Positions 1 through 7,812 of a stretch of 64,000 bases of DNA are shown here, piece by piece. The notes beneath the pieces were generated by a model. It was not told the origin of the DNA and did not search any database. It worked only from the letters and a program-made list of their open reading frames with translations. The translations under genes were made by a program, and so were the position numbers. Source of the DNA: Actinomyces wuliandei (GTDB lineage: Bacteria; Actinomycetota; Actinomycetes; Actinomycetales; Actinomycetaceae); contig NZ_CP025227.1 in the NCBI RefSeq assembly GCF_004010955.1, positions 1,364,001 to 1,428,000 of the forward strand, in the 5' to 3' direction. Within the stretch, counting starts at the first letter, position 1; the number at the start of each line of letters is the position of its first letter.

Positions 1-2
1 CC

Positions 3-359
3 AACGAGGGCGTGGACCCCGTCTCGGAGGACTTCGACCCGTCCCTGTACGGCATGGCGGCTGAGTACGATGAGGACGGCAACTACAAGTACCCGGAGGG
101 CTTTGACCCGGAGACCAACGAGTGGCTCGAGGGGTACGAGGCCCAGCGCGAGGCCTGGGAGGCGGAGTACGCCGCTGCCCTGGCCCGCTGGGAGGCGCAC
201 AAGGCCCAGGTTGCCAGGGCGATGGAGGAGGAGCAGGACTCGGGCGCGGCTGCGGCGGCTGGCAGTACCTCTTACTCCTCGGCACCGTCCGAGGCCTCGG
301 GCACTCTCGCCTCTGACGAGGCCCTTGCCGCCCTGAGGGAGAAGCTGACCGGTAACTGA
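3..359 (+). CDS. rpsA: 30S ribosomal protein S1, C-terminal part (5' truncated by window edge)
   Basis: The gene is cut by the window edge and only about 118 C-terminal residues are visible. They form an acidic, aromatic-rich tail (DPSLYGMAAEYDEDGNY, then PEGFDPETNEW) followed by an alanine/glutamate-rich helix-like stretch and a low-complexity Ala/Ser end. From family knowledge, this Tyr/Asp-rich tail after the last S1 RNA-binding repeats is characteristic of actinobacterial ribosomal protein S1, which helps recruit mRNA to the 30S subunit. The position directly upstream of coaE and uvrB is the usual actinobacterial order and supports the call. No S1 OB-fold is in view, so the identification rests on the tail and the context. 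Confidence 0.85.
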   Translation, partial: NEGVDPVSEDFDPSLYGMAAEYDEDGNYKYPEGFDPETNEWLEGYEAQREAWEAEYAAALARWEAHKAQVARAMEEEQDSGAAAAAGSTSYSSAPSEASGTLASDEALAALREKLTGN

Positions 360-399
360 CAGCGACACCACGACGTTCTTGGCTGCTGCCGACAGGCGT

Positions 400-433
400 G
401 TGGGGGTCCCACCCGACCGGGTGGGACCCCCAC
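400..433 (+). terminator. Strong hairpin between rpsA and coaE
   Basis: A perfect 15-bp inverted repeat (400-414 and 419-433) with a 4-nt loop (GACC) begins 41 bases after the rpsA stop. There is no U-tract after it, so it fits the GC-rich, U-poor terminators common in high-GC actinobacteria, or a 3' stabilising stem. Because the stem is an exact palindrome, it would act in both directions. Confidence 0.6.
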
Positions 434-507
434 GTCGTGTGCCGCCTGGCTGCTGCTCATATCGGTTCGTAGCTGACCGAGAGCCCGGGGGAGGGCATCA
501 TGGGGCT

Positions 508-1137
508 ATGGCTCGTGGTACCCGTCGTCCTCCTCACCCCTCGGACAGAGCGCTGCGTGTCGGCCTGACCGGGGGGATCGGCACTGGCAAGTCCACGGTG
601 GCTGACCTCCTGGCCGAGCACGGTGCCACCGTGGTCGCCGCCGACGACATCGCCCGTGACGTCGTCGGGCCGGGGACCCCTGGCCTGGCAGCGGTCGTCG
701 AGGAGTTTGGCCAGGGTGTGCTCAAGGCCGACGGCACGCTGGACCGCTCTGCGCTGGGCAGCATCGTCTTTGCCGACGAGGGCAGTCGCGCCCGTCTGGA
801 GGAGGTCCTCCTGCCGCTCATCGCTGCCGAGGCCTGGGCCCGTCTGGAGGAGGTGCCTGCTGGCGAGGTGGCTGTCTATGACGTGCCCCTGCTGGTCGAG
901 GGACAGATGCAGGACATGTTCGACCTCGTGGTGGTGGTGGAGGCTGACCTGGACACGCGCCTGGAGCGACTGGCCGAGCGTGGACTGGGTGCTGAGCAGG
1001 CCATGGCCCGTATCGCCTCCCAGGCGACCGATGCCGAGCGACGAGCCGTGGCCGACGTGGTCCTGGTCAACTCTGGGACGCCGCAGGCCCTGGCACGCGA
1101 CGTCGCCTCCCTGTGGGAGGACCAGCTGGCCCCCTGA
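508..1137 (+). CDS. coaE: Dephospho-CoA kinase
   Basis: The predicted 209-residue protein phosphorylates the ribose 3'-OH of dephospho-CoA, the last step of coenzyme A synthesis in the cytoplasm. The N-terminal P-loop GGIGTGKST (residues 22-30) follows LRVGLT, the typical CoaE opening. The segment [17 protein letters not shown] matches the family's substrate-binding D-x-x-AR region, and [10 protein letters not shown] is the conserved lid-proximal motif. I chose the ATG at 508 because it gives a normal family length of about 200 residues; the longer open frame from 379 would run through the upstream hairpin. It sits between rpsA and uvrB on the same strand. I see no unusual features. Confidence 0.93.
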   Translation: MARGTRRPPHPSDRALRVGLTGGIGTGKSTVADLLAEHGATVVAADDIARDVVGPGTPGLAAVVEEFGQGVLKADGTLDRSALGSIVFADEGSRARLEEVLLPLIAAEAWARLEEVPAGEVAVYDVPLLVEGQMQDMFDLVVVVEADLDTRLERLAERGLGAEQAMARIASQATDAERRAVADVVLVNSGTPQALARDVASLWEDQLAP

Positions 1138-1158
1138 CCGGCTGTCGTGGCACTCGCG

Positions 1159-1171
1159 TAGCCTTGGGCGC
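1159..1171 (+). promoter_or_regulatory. Leaderless -10 box for uvrB
   Basis: TAGCCT at 1159-1164 lies 7 bases before the uvrB ATG at 1172 and no Shine-Dalgarno sequence is present. This spacing puts the transcript start at or next to the start codon, as in leaderless actinobacterial mRNAs. No LexA box was seen here. Confidence 0.5.
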
Positions 1172-3268
1172 ATGCGTCCTGTCACTGACCTGCACCGTGC
1201 CGTCAAGCCCTTTGAGGTCGTCAGCCCTTACAGCCCCAGCGGCGACCAGCCCACTGCCATCGCCGAGCTGGCCCGGCGTCTGGAGGCCGGTGAGAAGGAC
1301 ATCGTGCTGCTGGGAGCCACCGGTACTGGCAAGTCCGCGACGGCCGCCTGGCTGGTGGAGAAGGTCCAGCGCCCCACCCTCGTCCTAGAGCCCAACAAGA
1401 CCCTAGCGGCGCAGATGGCCGCCGAGTTCCGCGAGCTGCTGCCGAACAACGCGGTGGAGTACTTCGTCTCCTACTACGACTACTACCAGCCCGAGGCCTA
1501 CGTCCCCCAGACGGACACCTTCATCGAGAAGGACTCCTCCATCAACGACGAGGTTGAGCGCCTGCGCCACTCCGCCACCAACTCCCTGCTCACCCGGCGT
1601 GACGTCGTCGTCGTCTCCTCGGTGTCGTGCATCTACGGGCTGGGCACGCCCCAGGAGTACGTGGACCGTATGACGCCCCTTGCGGTGGGGGACCGGGTGG
1701 ACCGTGACGACCTGCTGCGCCGCTTCGTGTCCATGCAGTACACCCGCAACGACACGGACTTCACTCGTGGCACGTTCCGGGTCCGGGGCGACACGGTGGA
1801 GATCATCCCCATGTACGAGGAGCTGGCCATCCGCATCGAGCTGTTCGGGGACGAGATCGAGGCCCTGGCCACCCTGCACCCGGTCAGCGGTGACGTCATC
1901 GACACCACCGACCAGGTGTTTGTCTTCCCTGCCTCCCACTACGTCGCCGGGCCGGAGCGCATGGAGCAGGCGATCCAGGGTATCGAGGCGGAACTGGCTG
2001 GGCGCCTGGCCGAGCTCGAACGTGACGGCCGCCTCCTGGAGGCCCAGCGGCTGCGGATGCGCACCACCTACGACCTGGAGATGCTCCAGCAGATCGGGAC
2101 CTGCTCGGGGGTGGAGAACTACTCCCTGCACATTGACGGGCGCGAGGTGGGTACCCCGCCTAACACGCTGCTGGACTACTTCCCTGAGGACTTCCTGCTT
2201 GTCATCGACGAGTCCCACGTGACCGTCCCCCAGATCGGCGGCATGTTCGAGGGCGACGCCTCTCGCAAGCGCACGCTGGTCGACCACGGCTTCCGCCTGC
2301 CCTCCGCGCTGGACAACAGGCCTCTCACCTTTGACGAGTTCAGTGAGCGCATCGGGCAGACCGTCTACCTGTCGGCCACTCCCGGAGACTATGAGACGGA
2401 CCTGTCCGACGGTGTGGTCGAGCAGATCATCCGACCGACCGGCCTGGTCGACCCCAAGGTGGTGGTCAGGCCCACCCAGGGCCAGATCGACGACCTGCTG
2501 GAGCAGGTGCGTCAGCGCACCGAGCGGGACCAGCGGGTCCTGGTCACCACCCTGACCAAGCGGATGGCGGAGGACCTGACCACCTACCTGGCGGAGCGAG
2601 GGGTGCGGGTGGAGTACCTCCACTCTGACGTGGACACCCTGCGACGCGTCGAGCTGCTGCGCGAGCTGCGGCTAGGCAGTTTTGACGTCCTGGTAGGCAT
2701 CAACCTGCTGCGCGAGGGCCTGGATCTGCCGGAGGTCTCCCTGGTGTCCATCCTGGACGCGGACAAGGAGGGGTTTCTGCGCTCGACACGCTCCCTCATC
2801 CAGACCATCGGGCGGGCCGCCCGCAACGTCTCCGGCGAGGTCCACATGTACGCCGACCACATCACCCCCTCCATGGCTGAGGCCATTGAGGAGACGGAGA
2901 GGCGGCGGGTCAAGCAGCTGGCCTACAACACCGAGCACGGGATCGACCCCCAGCCCCTGCGCAAGCGGATTGCCGACGTCACTGACATGCTGGCGCGTGA
3001 GGACGTCGACACCGCCGAGCTTCTTGCCGGAGGGTACCGGGGCCACGAGGAGGCCCAGGTGCGCTCCCGCCGCAAGAAGGCGGCGGAGGCGACCGTGCGC
3101 GAGCGGCTGGCTGGCAGCGCCCAGGAGGACCTGGAGGGCCTGATCGCCGAGCTGACCGAGCAGATGCACGCCGCCGCGCAGGACCTCCACTTCGAGCTGG
3201 CAGCACGGCTGCGTGACGAGGTGCAGGACCTCAAGAAGGAGCTGCGGTCCATGCGCGCGGCGCAGTAG
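1172..3268 (+). CDS. uvrB: Excinuclease ABC subunit B
   Basis: The 698-residue protein is the DNA-damage-verifying helicase-like subunit of UvrABC nucleotide excision repair. It carries Walker A GATGTGKS (residues 48-55), the aromatic beta-hairpin region [17 protein letters not shown] used to probe the damaged strand, the DESH helicase box (about 346-349), the helicase motif [17 protein letters not shown], and a C-terminal UVR domain (about 656-690) that contacts UvrC. The length is normal. The ATG at 1172 is preferred because the protein begins [20 protein letters not shown], matching the family start, and the frame upstream of it overlaps coaE. uvrA (10.9 kb) and uvrC (41.9 kb) are also in this window. 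Confidence 0.97.
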   Translation: MRPVTDLHRAVKPFEVVSPYSPSGDQPTAIAELARRLEAGEKDIVLLGATGTGKSATAAWLVEKVQRPTLVLEPNKTLAAQMAAEFRELLPNNAVEYFVSYYDYYQPEAYVPQTDTFIEKDSSINDEVERLRHSATNSLLTRRDVVVVSSVSCIYGLGTPQEYVDRMTPLAVGDRVDRDDLLRRFVSMQYTRNDTDFTRGTFRVRGDTVEIIPMYEELAIRIELFGDEIEALATLHPVSGDVIDTTDQVFVFPASHYVAGPERMEQAIQGIEAELAGRLAELERDGRLLEAQRLRMRTTYDLEMLQQIGTCSGVENYSLHIDGREVGTPPNTLLDYFPEDFLLVIDESHVTVPQIGGMFEGDASRKRTLVDHGFRLPSALDNRPLTFDEFSERIGQTVYLSATPGDYETDLSDGVVEQIIRPTGLVDPKVVVRPTQGQIDDLLEQVRQRTERDQRVLVTTLTKRMAEDLTTYLAERGVRVEYLHSDVDTLRRVELLRELRLGSFDVLVGINLLREGLDLPEVSLVSILDADKEGFLRSTRSLIQTIGRAARNVSGEVHMYADHITPSMAEAIEETERRRVKQLAYNTEHGIDPQPLRKRIADVTDMLAREDVDTAELLAGGYRGHEEAQVRSRRKKAAEATVRERLAGSAQEDLEGLIAELTEQMHAAAQDLHFELAARLRDEVQDLKKELRSMRAAQ

Positions 3269-3392
3269 CGCGTGCCAAGAGGTGGCAGGCGATTGCGGCC
3301 CGGTCCGGCAGCACTAGAAATAAATGCGCAACCTCGGAGCCATTCATCCTGGTATTCGTTGTCGCGATTCAATATTCATAAGCATGTTGGTG

Positions 3393-3421
3393 TTGCTTCC
3401 CCGCGTTTCTCTCCCTACAAT
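3393..3421 (+). promoter_or_regulatory. Sigma70-type promoter of the arginine transport/deiminase genes
   Basis: TTGCTT (3393-3398) and TACAAT (3416-3421) are separated by 17 bases, a good housekeeping promoter. They lie in a distinctly AT-rich pocket (3314-3425) in otherwise GC-rich DNA. The predicted start is near 3428, giving a leader of about 50 nt to the ATG at 3481. Two ATTCA-containing words (about 3342-3346 and 3374-3378) lie upstream and could be operator half-sites, but I cannot assign a regulator. Confidence 0.55.
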
Positions 3422-3480
3422 GATTTCTGCCACACGATTGTCGGGGCGAGGTCGAGACTCGCAGAGGAGTGAAAACGCGC

Positions 3481-4938
3481 ATGAGCCCACACGGTACGCA
3501 GGAGTCTTCTGCCACGGACAGCCGTTCCCCTGCCCAGAAGGTCCCCTTGACGGCGCTGACGGCGCTGGTCGTCGGGTCGATGATCGGGGGTGGGATCTTT
3601 GGCCTGCCTCAGCAGATGGCCAGTGCGGCCGCCCCGGGACCCCTTGTCATGGGCTGGGTCGTCACCGGGGTCGGCATGCTCATGCTCGCCTTCGTCTTCC
3701 AGCGCCTGGCGCTGAGCAGGCCGGACATTGACGCCGGGATCTACGGGTACGCCAGGGCCGGATTCGGCAACCTGGTGGGATTCTCCTCGGCGTGGGGGTA
3801 CTGGGTCTCGGCGTGGATCGGAAACGTCGGCTATCTGGTCCTCCTCATGGCGTCCCTCGGTGTCTTCCTTCCAGGTTTCGGGGATGGAAACACGGCGCAG
3901 GCCATTATTATTGCCTCTGTCGTTATGTGGCTGTTCCACGTGCTCATTCTGCGGGGAATACGTGAGGCATCGATCGTGAACGCGGTCGTAACGGTCGGCA
4001 AGGTCGTGCCCCTGGTCGTCTTTGTCGTCATCGGTGTGCTCGCCTTCCGGCTTGACGTCTTCACCCAGGACTTCTGGGGTGCCGCCGACCCCTCTCTGGG
4101 CTCAGTGCTGAGCCAGGTCCGGGGCATGATGCTGGTCACCGTGTGGGTGTTCATCGGCGTGGAGGGAGCCTCTGTCTTTTCTGAGCGCGCCCGCTCCCGC
4201 ACCGACGTGGGGCGGGCTACCATCCTCGGCTTCGTCTCCGTGCTGGCGCTTCTGCTGGCCATCAACATCTTGTCCTACGGGATCATGCCACGTACTGAGC
4301 TGGCCGCCCTGGCTGACCCCTCCCTGGCCGGGGTGCTGGAGGCGGCTGTCGGTCCCTGGGGCGCGCGGCTCATCGCTCTGGGCCTGGTCGTCTCCCTGGT
4401 CGGGGCGCTGCTGTCCTGGTTTCTCATGTGCGCCGAGATCGTCCGAGTCCCGGCCCAGGAGGGCCTCATGCCCAGGATCTTCGGCCGGGAGAGCAGCAAG
4501 GGCGTGCCTGCTGCCGCCCTGTGGCTGACCATGGGGCTGGTCCAGATCTTCCTGGTGTGGACCTACTTCAACGCCTCCACCTACACCACCCTTATTCTTC
4601 TGGCCTCCTCGCTCATCCTGCTGCCCTACCTGCTCTCCGCCCTGTACCAGGTCATGGTGGCGCTGCGGGCGAGGCGGGCCGGGAACGGAGCCTGGGGGGA
4701 CCTGCTCGTCGGGCTGGGCGGAACCCTGTACGGGGTGTGGCTCCTCTACGCCGCCGGCCCGGTCTACCTGTTGTACACCGCGATCTTCTACCTTGTCGGC
4801 CTGCCCTTCTTCGTCGTGGCGTGTCGTGAGCGCGGGGCACCTGTCCTGACCCGGACGGAACAGGCCCTGGTGGCCGTCCTGGTGGCGGCGTCAGCCTACG
4901 CGGTCTACGGCCTGGCTCACGGGACCCTGTCCCTGTGA
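3481..4938 (+). CDS. arcD: Arginine/ornithine antiporter, APC family (ArcD-type)
   Basis: The 485-residue, strongly hydrophobic protein has about 12 membrane segments and the APC-superfamily first helix with the signature VVGSMIGGGIFGLPQQM. The next segments (AGIYGYARAGFGNLVGFSSAWGYW, split here only by reading) match basic amino acid antiporters of the ArcD/LysI/YjdE group, which exchange arginine for ornithine or a related product at the inner membrane. Its neighbour 160 bases downstream is arginine deiminase, which strongly supports arginine as the substrate. I chose the ATG at 3481 over the GTG at 3469 because GAGGAG at 3464-3469 then serves as the ribosome binding site, 11 bases away. 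The exact counter-substrate (ornithine or citrulline) is not determined by the sequence. Confidence 0.85.
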   Translation: MSPHGTQESSATDSRSPAQKVPLTALTALVVGSMIGGGIFGLPQQMASAAAPGPLVMGWVVTGVGMLMLAFVFQRLALSRPDIDAGIYGYARAGFGNLVGFSSAWGYWVSAWIGNVGYLVLLMASLGVFLPGFGDGNTAQAIIIASVVMWLFHVLILRGIREASIVNAVVTVGKVVPLVVFVVIGVLAFRLDVFTQDFWGAADPSLGSVLSQVRGMMLVTVWVFIGVEGASVFSERARSRTDVGRATILGFVSVLALLLAINILSYGIMPRTELAALADPSLAGVLEAAVGPWGARLIALGLVVSLVGALLSWFLMCAEIVRVPAQEGLMPRIFGRESSKGVPAAALWLTMGLVQIFLVWTYFNASTYTTLILLASSLILLPYLLSALYQVMVALRARRAGNGAWGDLLVGLGGTLYGVWLLYAAGPVYLLYTAIFYLVGLPFFVVACRERGAPVLTRTEQALVAVLVAASAYAVYGLAHGTLSL

Positions 4939-5097
4939 GGTGCCTGTGAGTTGTTCGGGGAGCCGACCCTGGTGCCGGGGTACCGGGAGAGGACGCGCAG
5001 GTGCGCGGGCCTCTGAGCCACGGTTGCCGAGTCACGGTCTCGGGGGCGCAGGAAGACGCCACAGTTAGCCAACAGACAAGAACCGAGAGGGAGAATC

Positions 5098-6351
5098 ATG
5101 GCGACTGCTGCAACCACCGTCAGCCACGGCGTCTGGTCCGAGGTCGGTACGCTCAGACGCGTCATGGTGTGTCGACCGGGCCGTGCCCATGAGCACCTGA
5201 CCCCGACCAACTGCCACGACCTGCTTTTCGACGACGTCCTGGACGTGCCCAGGGCCCAGCGCGACCACGACCTGTTTGTCAGCCTCATGCGTGAGCGGCG
5301 CGTGGAGGTCCTGGAGCTGCACGACCTGCTTTCCGACGTGCTGAGCCTGCCCGAGGGGCGGGCCTTCGTACTGGACCGTAGGGTCAACCACGCTGCCATG
5401 GGGGTCGGGGTGGCTGAGGACCTGCGGGCCTGGATGGAGGAGATGCCCTCCAGCCAGCTTGCTGACCTGCTCATCGGGGGACTGGTCTCCGACCAGGTGC
5501 CCACCGACGTGTTTGGCACGTGCATCGCCCCTTACCACGTCAACAGCGACGACCCCGAGCTGCTCATCGCCCCCCTGCCCAACACCCTGTTCACGCGGGA
5601 CAACTCGGCGTGGATCTACGACGGCGTGGAGCTGTCCTCCATGTTCTGGGAGGCCCGACAGCGCGAGGTGCTCCTGCTGGCTGCGGTCTACAGGTTCCAC
5701 CCGCTGTTCGACTACACCTACCGAACCTGGCTGGACACGCTGGACGAGGACGCGGGGTACACCTTTATCGAGGGCGGCGACATCATGCCGGTGGGCAAGG
5801 GGGTCGTCCTGGTCGGGATGGGAGAGCGCTCCACCTTCCAAGCGGTCAGCCGGATCGCCAGCTCGCTGTTCCAGGCTGGCTCGGCGCAGCGTGTCATCGC
5901 TGCCCGCATGCCCAAGGAGCGCGCCGCCATGCACCTGGACACCGTGTTCACCCTGTGCTCTGAGGAGGTGGTCAACATCTACGAGCCCGTGGTCAGGGAG
6001 ATGGAGGTCTTCTCCCTGCGTCCTGACGAGTCGCAGCGCGGCGGCATCCGGGTCACCCACGACGGCGGGGACTTTGCGGGCACGGTCTCCCAGGCGCTGG
6101 GGGTCCGCCTGTGGCCGGTCACCTCTACCGCAGGCCGTTACGGCGCGGAGCGTGAGCAGTGGAACGATGGCAACAACGTCGTGGCCCTCTCCCCGGGCGT
6201 GGTGGTGGCCTACGACCGCAACTACTCCGTCAACGCCAGCCTGCGTGCCGCCGGCATTGAGGTCCTGGAGATCCCCTCCTCCGAGCTCGGTCGTGGACGC
6301 GGTGGCAGCCACTGCATGACCTGCCCTATTGACCGTGACCCGGCCTACTGA
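5098..6351 (+). CDS. arcA: Arginine deiminase
   Basis: The 417-residue enzyme hydrolyses L-arginine to L-citrulline and ammonia in the cytoplasm. It is full length (family about 400-420) and carries the guanidino-modifying fold motifs [25 protein letters not shown] (catalytic His) and [13 protein letters not shown]. The catalytic cysteine is near residue 406 in GGSHCMTCP, close to the C-terminus as expected. GAGAGGGAG just upstream is a plausible ribosome binding site. It follows the antiporter gene on the same strand. The remaining pathway genes, ornithine carbamoyltransferase (arcB) and carbamate kinase (arcC), are not in this window, so ATP formation from citrulline would need genes elsewhere. 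Ammonia release for acid tolerance is a possible role (inference). Confidence 0.96.
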   Translation: MATAATTVSHGVWSEVGTLRRVMVCRPGRAHEHLTPTNCHDLLFDDVLDVPRAQRDHDLFVSLMRERRVEVLELHDLLSDVLSLPEGRAFVLDRRVNHAAMGVGVAEDLRAWMEEMPSSQLADLLIGGLVSDQVPTDVFGTCIAPYHVNSDDPELLIAPLPNTLFTRDNSAWIYDGVELSSMFWEARQREVLLLAAVYRFHPLFDYTYRTWLDTLDEDAGYTFIEGGDIMPVGKGVVLVGMGERSTFQAVSRIASSLFQAGSAQRVIAARMPKERAAMHLDTVFTLCSEEVVNIYEPVVREMEVFSLRPDESQRGGIRVTHDGGDFAGTVSQALGVRLWPVTSTAGRYGAEREQWNDGNNVVALSPGVVVAYDRNYSVNASLRAAGIEVLEIPSSELGRGRGGSHCMTCPIDRDPAY

Positions 6352-6397
6352 CCCGTTGCCAGGAGGGGCCGGTGCCCTGTCAGGGCGCTTGGTGGGC

Positions 6398-6456
6398 AGG
6401 TGTCCTGAGCCGTCGGAGGTGCAGGAGAGGCTCAGTGGGTGGGGCGCAGGACACCT
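6398..6456 (+). terminator. Stem structure downstream of arcA
   Basis: Perfect 10-bp arms AGGTGTCCTG (6398-6407) and CAGGACACCT (6447-6456) enclose an inner TGAGCC/GGCTCA stem (6406-6411 with 6429-6434). It lies 46 bases after the arcA stop. No U-tract follows, so it is a candidate terminator or mRNA 3' structure rather than a certain one. Confidence 0.4.
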
Positions 6457-6518
6457 CGGCGTCACGCACCCCACACTTGTGACCCCACGGTGGCTGGTAC
6501 GGCGGGGGAGGCAGCCGC

Positions 6519-6524
6519 TAGACT
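6519..6524 (+). promoter_or_regulatory. -10 box for the terC operon
   Basis: TAGACT lies about 20 bases upstream of the first paired element of the riboswitch, so transcription would begin near 6531, just before the aptamer. I see no convincing -35 element at standard spacing. Confidence 0.45.
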
Positions 6525-6530
6525 GCGAGA

Positions 6531-6690
6531 AAGACCGTGCGGAGGGGAGTACTCCCGCTAACGGCGACGTCGTCACCACGGGCGACCGGGTCAGGTCCCG
6601 GCCCCGGCGTCGCAGGCCTCCGGGGCGTGCTGTCGCCTCGTGAGGCGGGAGGAGACCTCCGGTACCCGACTCGTACCGGAGGTGCATCCT
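6531..6690 (+). promoter_or_regulatory. yybP-ykoY-type (Mn2+) riboswitch with Shine-Dalgarno-sequestering hairpin
   Basis: The untranslated region before terC contains GGGGAGTA (6544-6551), the hallmark first loop of the yybP-ykoY aptamer, and a second conserved-type segment GGCGGGAGGAGACC ending near 6657. The closing stem pairs CGGAGG (6540-6545) with CCTCCG (6656-6661). The same CCTCCG also lies in a perfect 11-bp hairpin (6655-6665 with 6673-6683) that buries the terC ribosome binding site GGAGG (6678-6682). The two pairings exclude each other, so ligand binding that closes the aptamer would free the ribosome binding site: a translational ON switch. From family knowledge, these riboswitches sense Mn2+ and often precede TerC and P-type ATPases. 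No covariance search was possible here. Confidence 0.72.
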
Positions 6691-7812
6691 GTGGATGTCC
6701 ACGCCCTCGGGTGGCTGGCTCTGGGAGCCACCATCCTTGTCATGATCACGATCGACATCGTCGGTCACGTGCGTACCCCTCACGAGCCCACGATGAGGGA
6801 GGCCGCCTGGTGGTCGGTGGCCTACATCGCTATGGCCCTGGTCTTCGGGCTGGTGGTGTGGGCCGTGTGGGGAGGGGACTACGGCACGGAGTACTTTGCG
6901 GGCTACATCACCGAGAAGGCGCTCAGCATCGACAACCTCTTCGTCTTTGTCATCATGATCTCCTCCTTCCGGGTTCCTCGCAGGTACCAGCAGGAGGTGC
7001 TCCTGGCAGGTATCGTCATCGCGCTCGTGCTGCGCCTGGTGTTCATCCTGGCCGGGGCGGCCCTCATCGAGAACTTCTCCTGGGTGTTCTACTTCTTTGG
7101 CGCCTGGCTCCTGTGGACGGCCGTCTCCCAGGCTCGCGAGGGCGTGGAGGACCCGGAGGAGTCCTCGGCCACCGAGGAGTACCGACCCAGCGGGTTCGTG
7201 CGAGCCGTGGCCCGGGTAGTGCCCATGACCGACGGGTTCGTGGGTGGCAAGGTGCTCCACCGGCACGCCGGCCGGACCATGATCACCCCCATGATGCTGT
7301 GCATCATCGCTATCGGGACCGCCGACGTCATGTTCGCGGTGGACTCGATCCCTGCTATCTACTCCCTGACCAGGGAGCCCTACCTGGTCTTCGCCGCCAA
7401 CGCCTTCTCGCTCCTGGGCCTGCGCCAGCTCTACTTCCTCATCGACGGCCTCCTGGACCGCCTGGCCTACCTCCACTACGGCCTGGCTGCCATCCTGGGC
7501 TTCATTGGCCTCAAGCTGATCGTGCACGCGCTGCACACCAATGAGGTGCCTTTCATCAACGGCGGGCGAGAGGTGGACATCGTGCCTGAGCCCAGCATCC
7601 AGATGTCCCTGGGGGTCATCGTCGTCGCCGTCCTGGTCACTGTGGTCGCCTCCGCCGTCCGGTCTCGTACTGACTCCAGGCAGGTCCAGGCCACGACTTC
7701 CCCGACCCAGCAGGACAACCTGGACCACCCGCAGGCCTCGCGCCCCGCTGCCGTCCCAGCCAGCCCAGTGGAGGCGACCAGTCGCACCGAGAGCGCCAGG
7801 AGCGCGCAGTGA
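6691..7812 (+). CDS. TerC-family integral membrane protein (probable manganese exporter)
   Basis: The 373-residue protein has about seven to nine membrane helices and the TerC signature segments ITIDIVGH, LSIDNLFVFVIMISSF and FAVDSIPAIYSLT, whose membrane aspartates are the conserved metal-site residues. It ends in a hydrophilic cytoplasmic tail of about 60 residues rich in Thr, Ser and Pro. I start it at GTG 6691 rather than further upstream because GGAGG lies 8 bases before it and the protein then begins with the usual DVHALGWL; the upstream frame runs through the riboswitch. TerC/Alx proteins are implicated in Mn2+ efflux (family knowledge), which agrees with the riboswitch. It overlaps the next gene by 4 bases (GTGA), so the two are translationally coupled. 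Confidence 0.88.
   Translation: MDVHALGWLALGATILVMITIDIVGHVRTPHEPTMREAAWWSVAYIAMALVFGLVVWAVWGGDYGTEYFAGYITEKALSIDNLFVFVIMISSFRVPRRYQQEVLLAGIVIALVLRLVFILAGAALIENFSWVFYFFGAWLLWTAVSQAREGVEDPEESSATEEYRPSGFVRAVARVVPMTDGFVGGKVLHRHAGRTMITPMMLCIIAIGTADVMFAVDSIPAIYSLTREPYLVFAANAFSLLGLRQLYFLIDGLLDRLAYLHYGLAAILGFIGLKLIVHALHTNEVPFINGGREVDIVPEPSIQMSLGVIVVAVLVTVVASAVRSRTDSRQVQATTSPTQQDNLDHPQASRPAAVPASPVEATSRTESARSAQ

Noticed and set aside
379..507. Longer coaE start
   Set aside because: The extra 43 codons run through the intergenic hairpin and are not part of the CoaE fold.
3341..3380. ArgR/AhrC operator upstream of the arginine genes
   Set aside because: Two ATTCA-containing words are present, but they do not form a full operator palindrome at the expected spacing. 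I mention them only as possible half-sites.
5065..7728. Minus-strand open frame of 887 codons opposite arcA and terC
   Set aside because: It is antisense to two well-supported genes, has Gly/His/Val-rich shadow composition and no recognisable domain.
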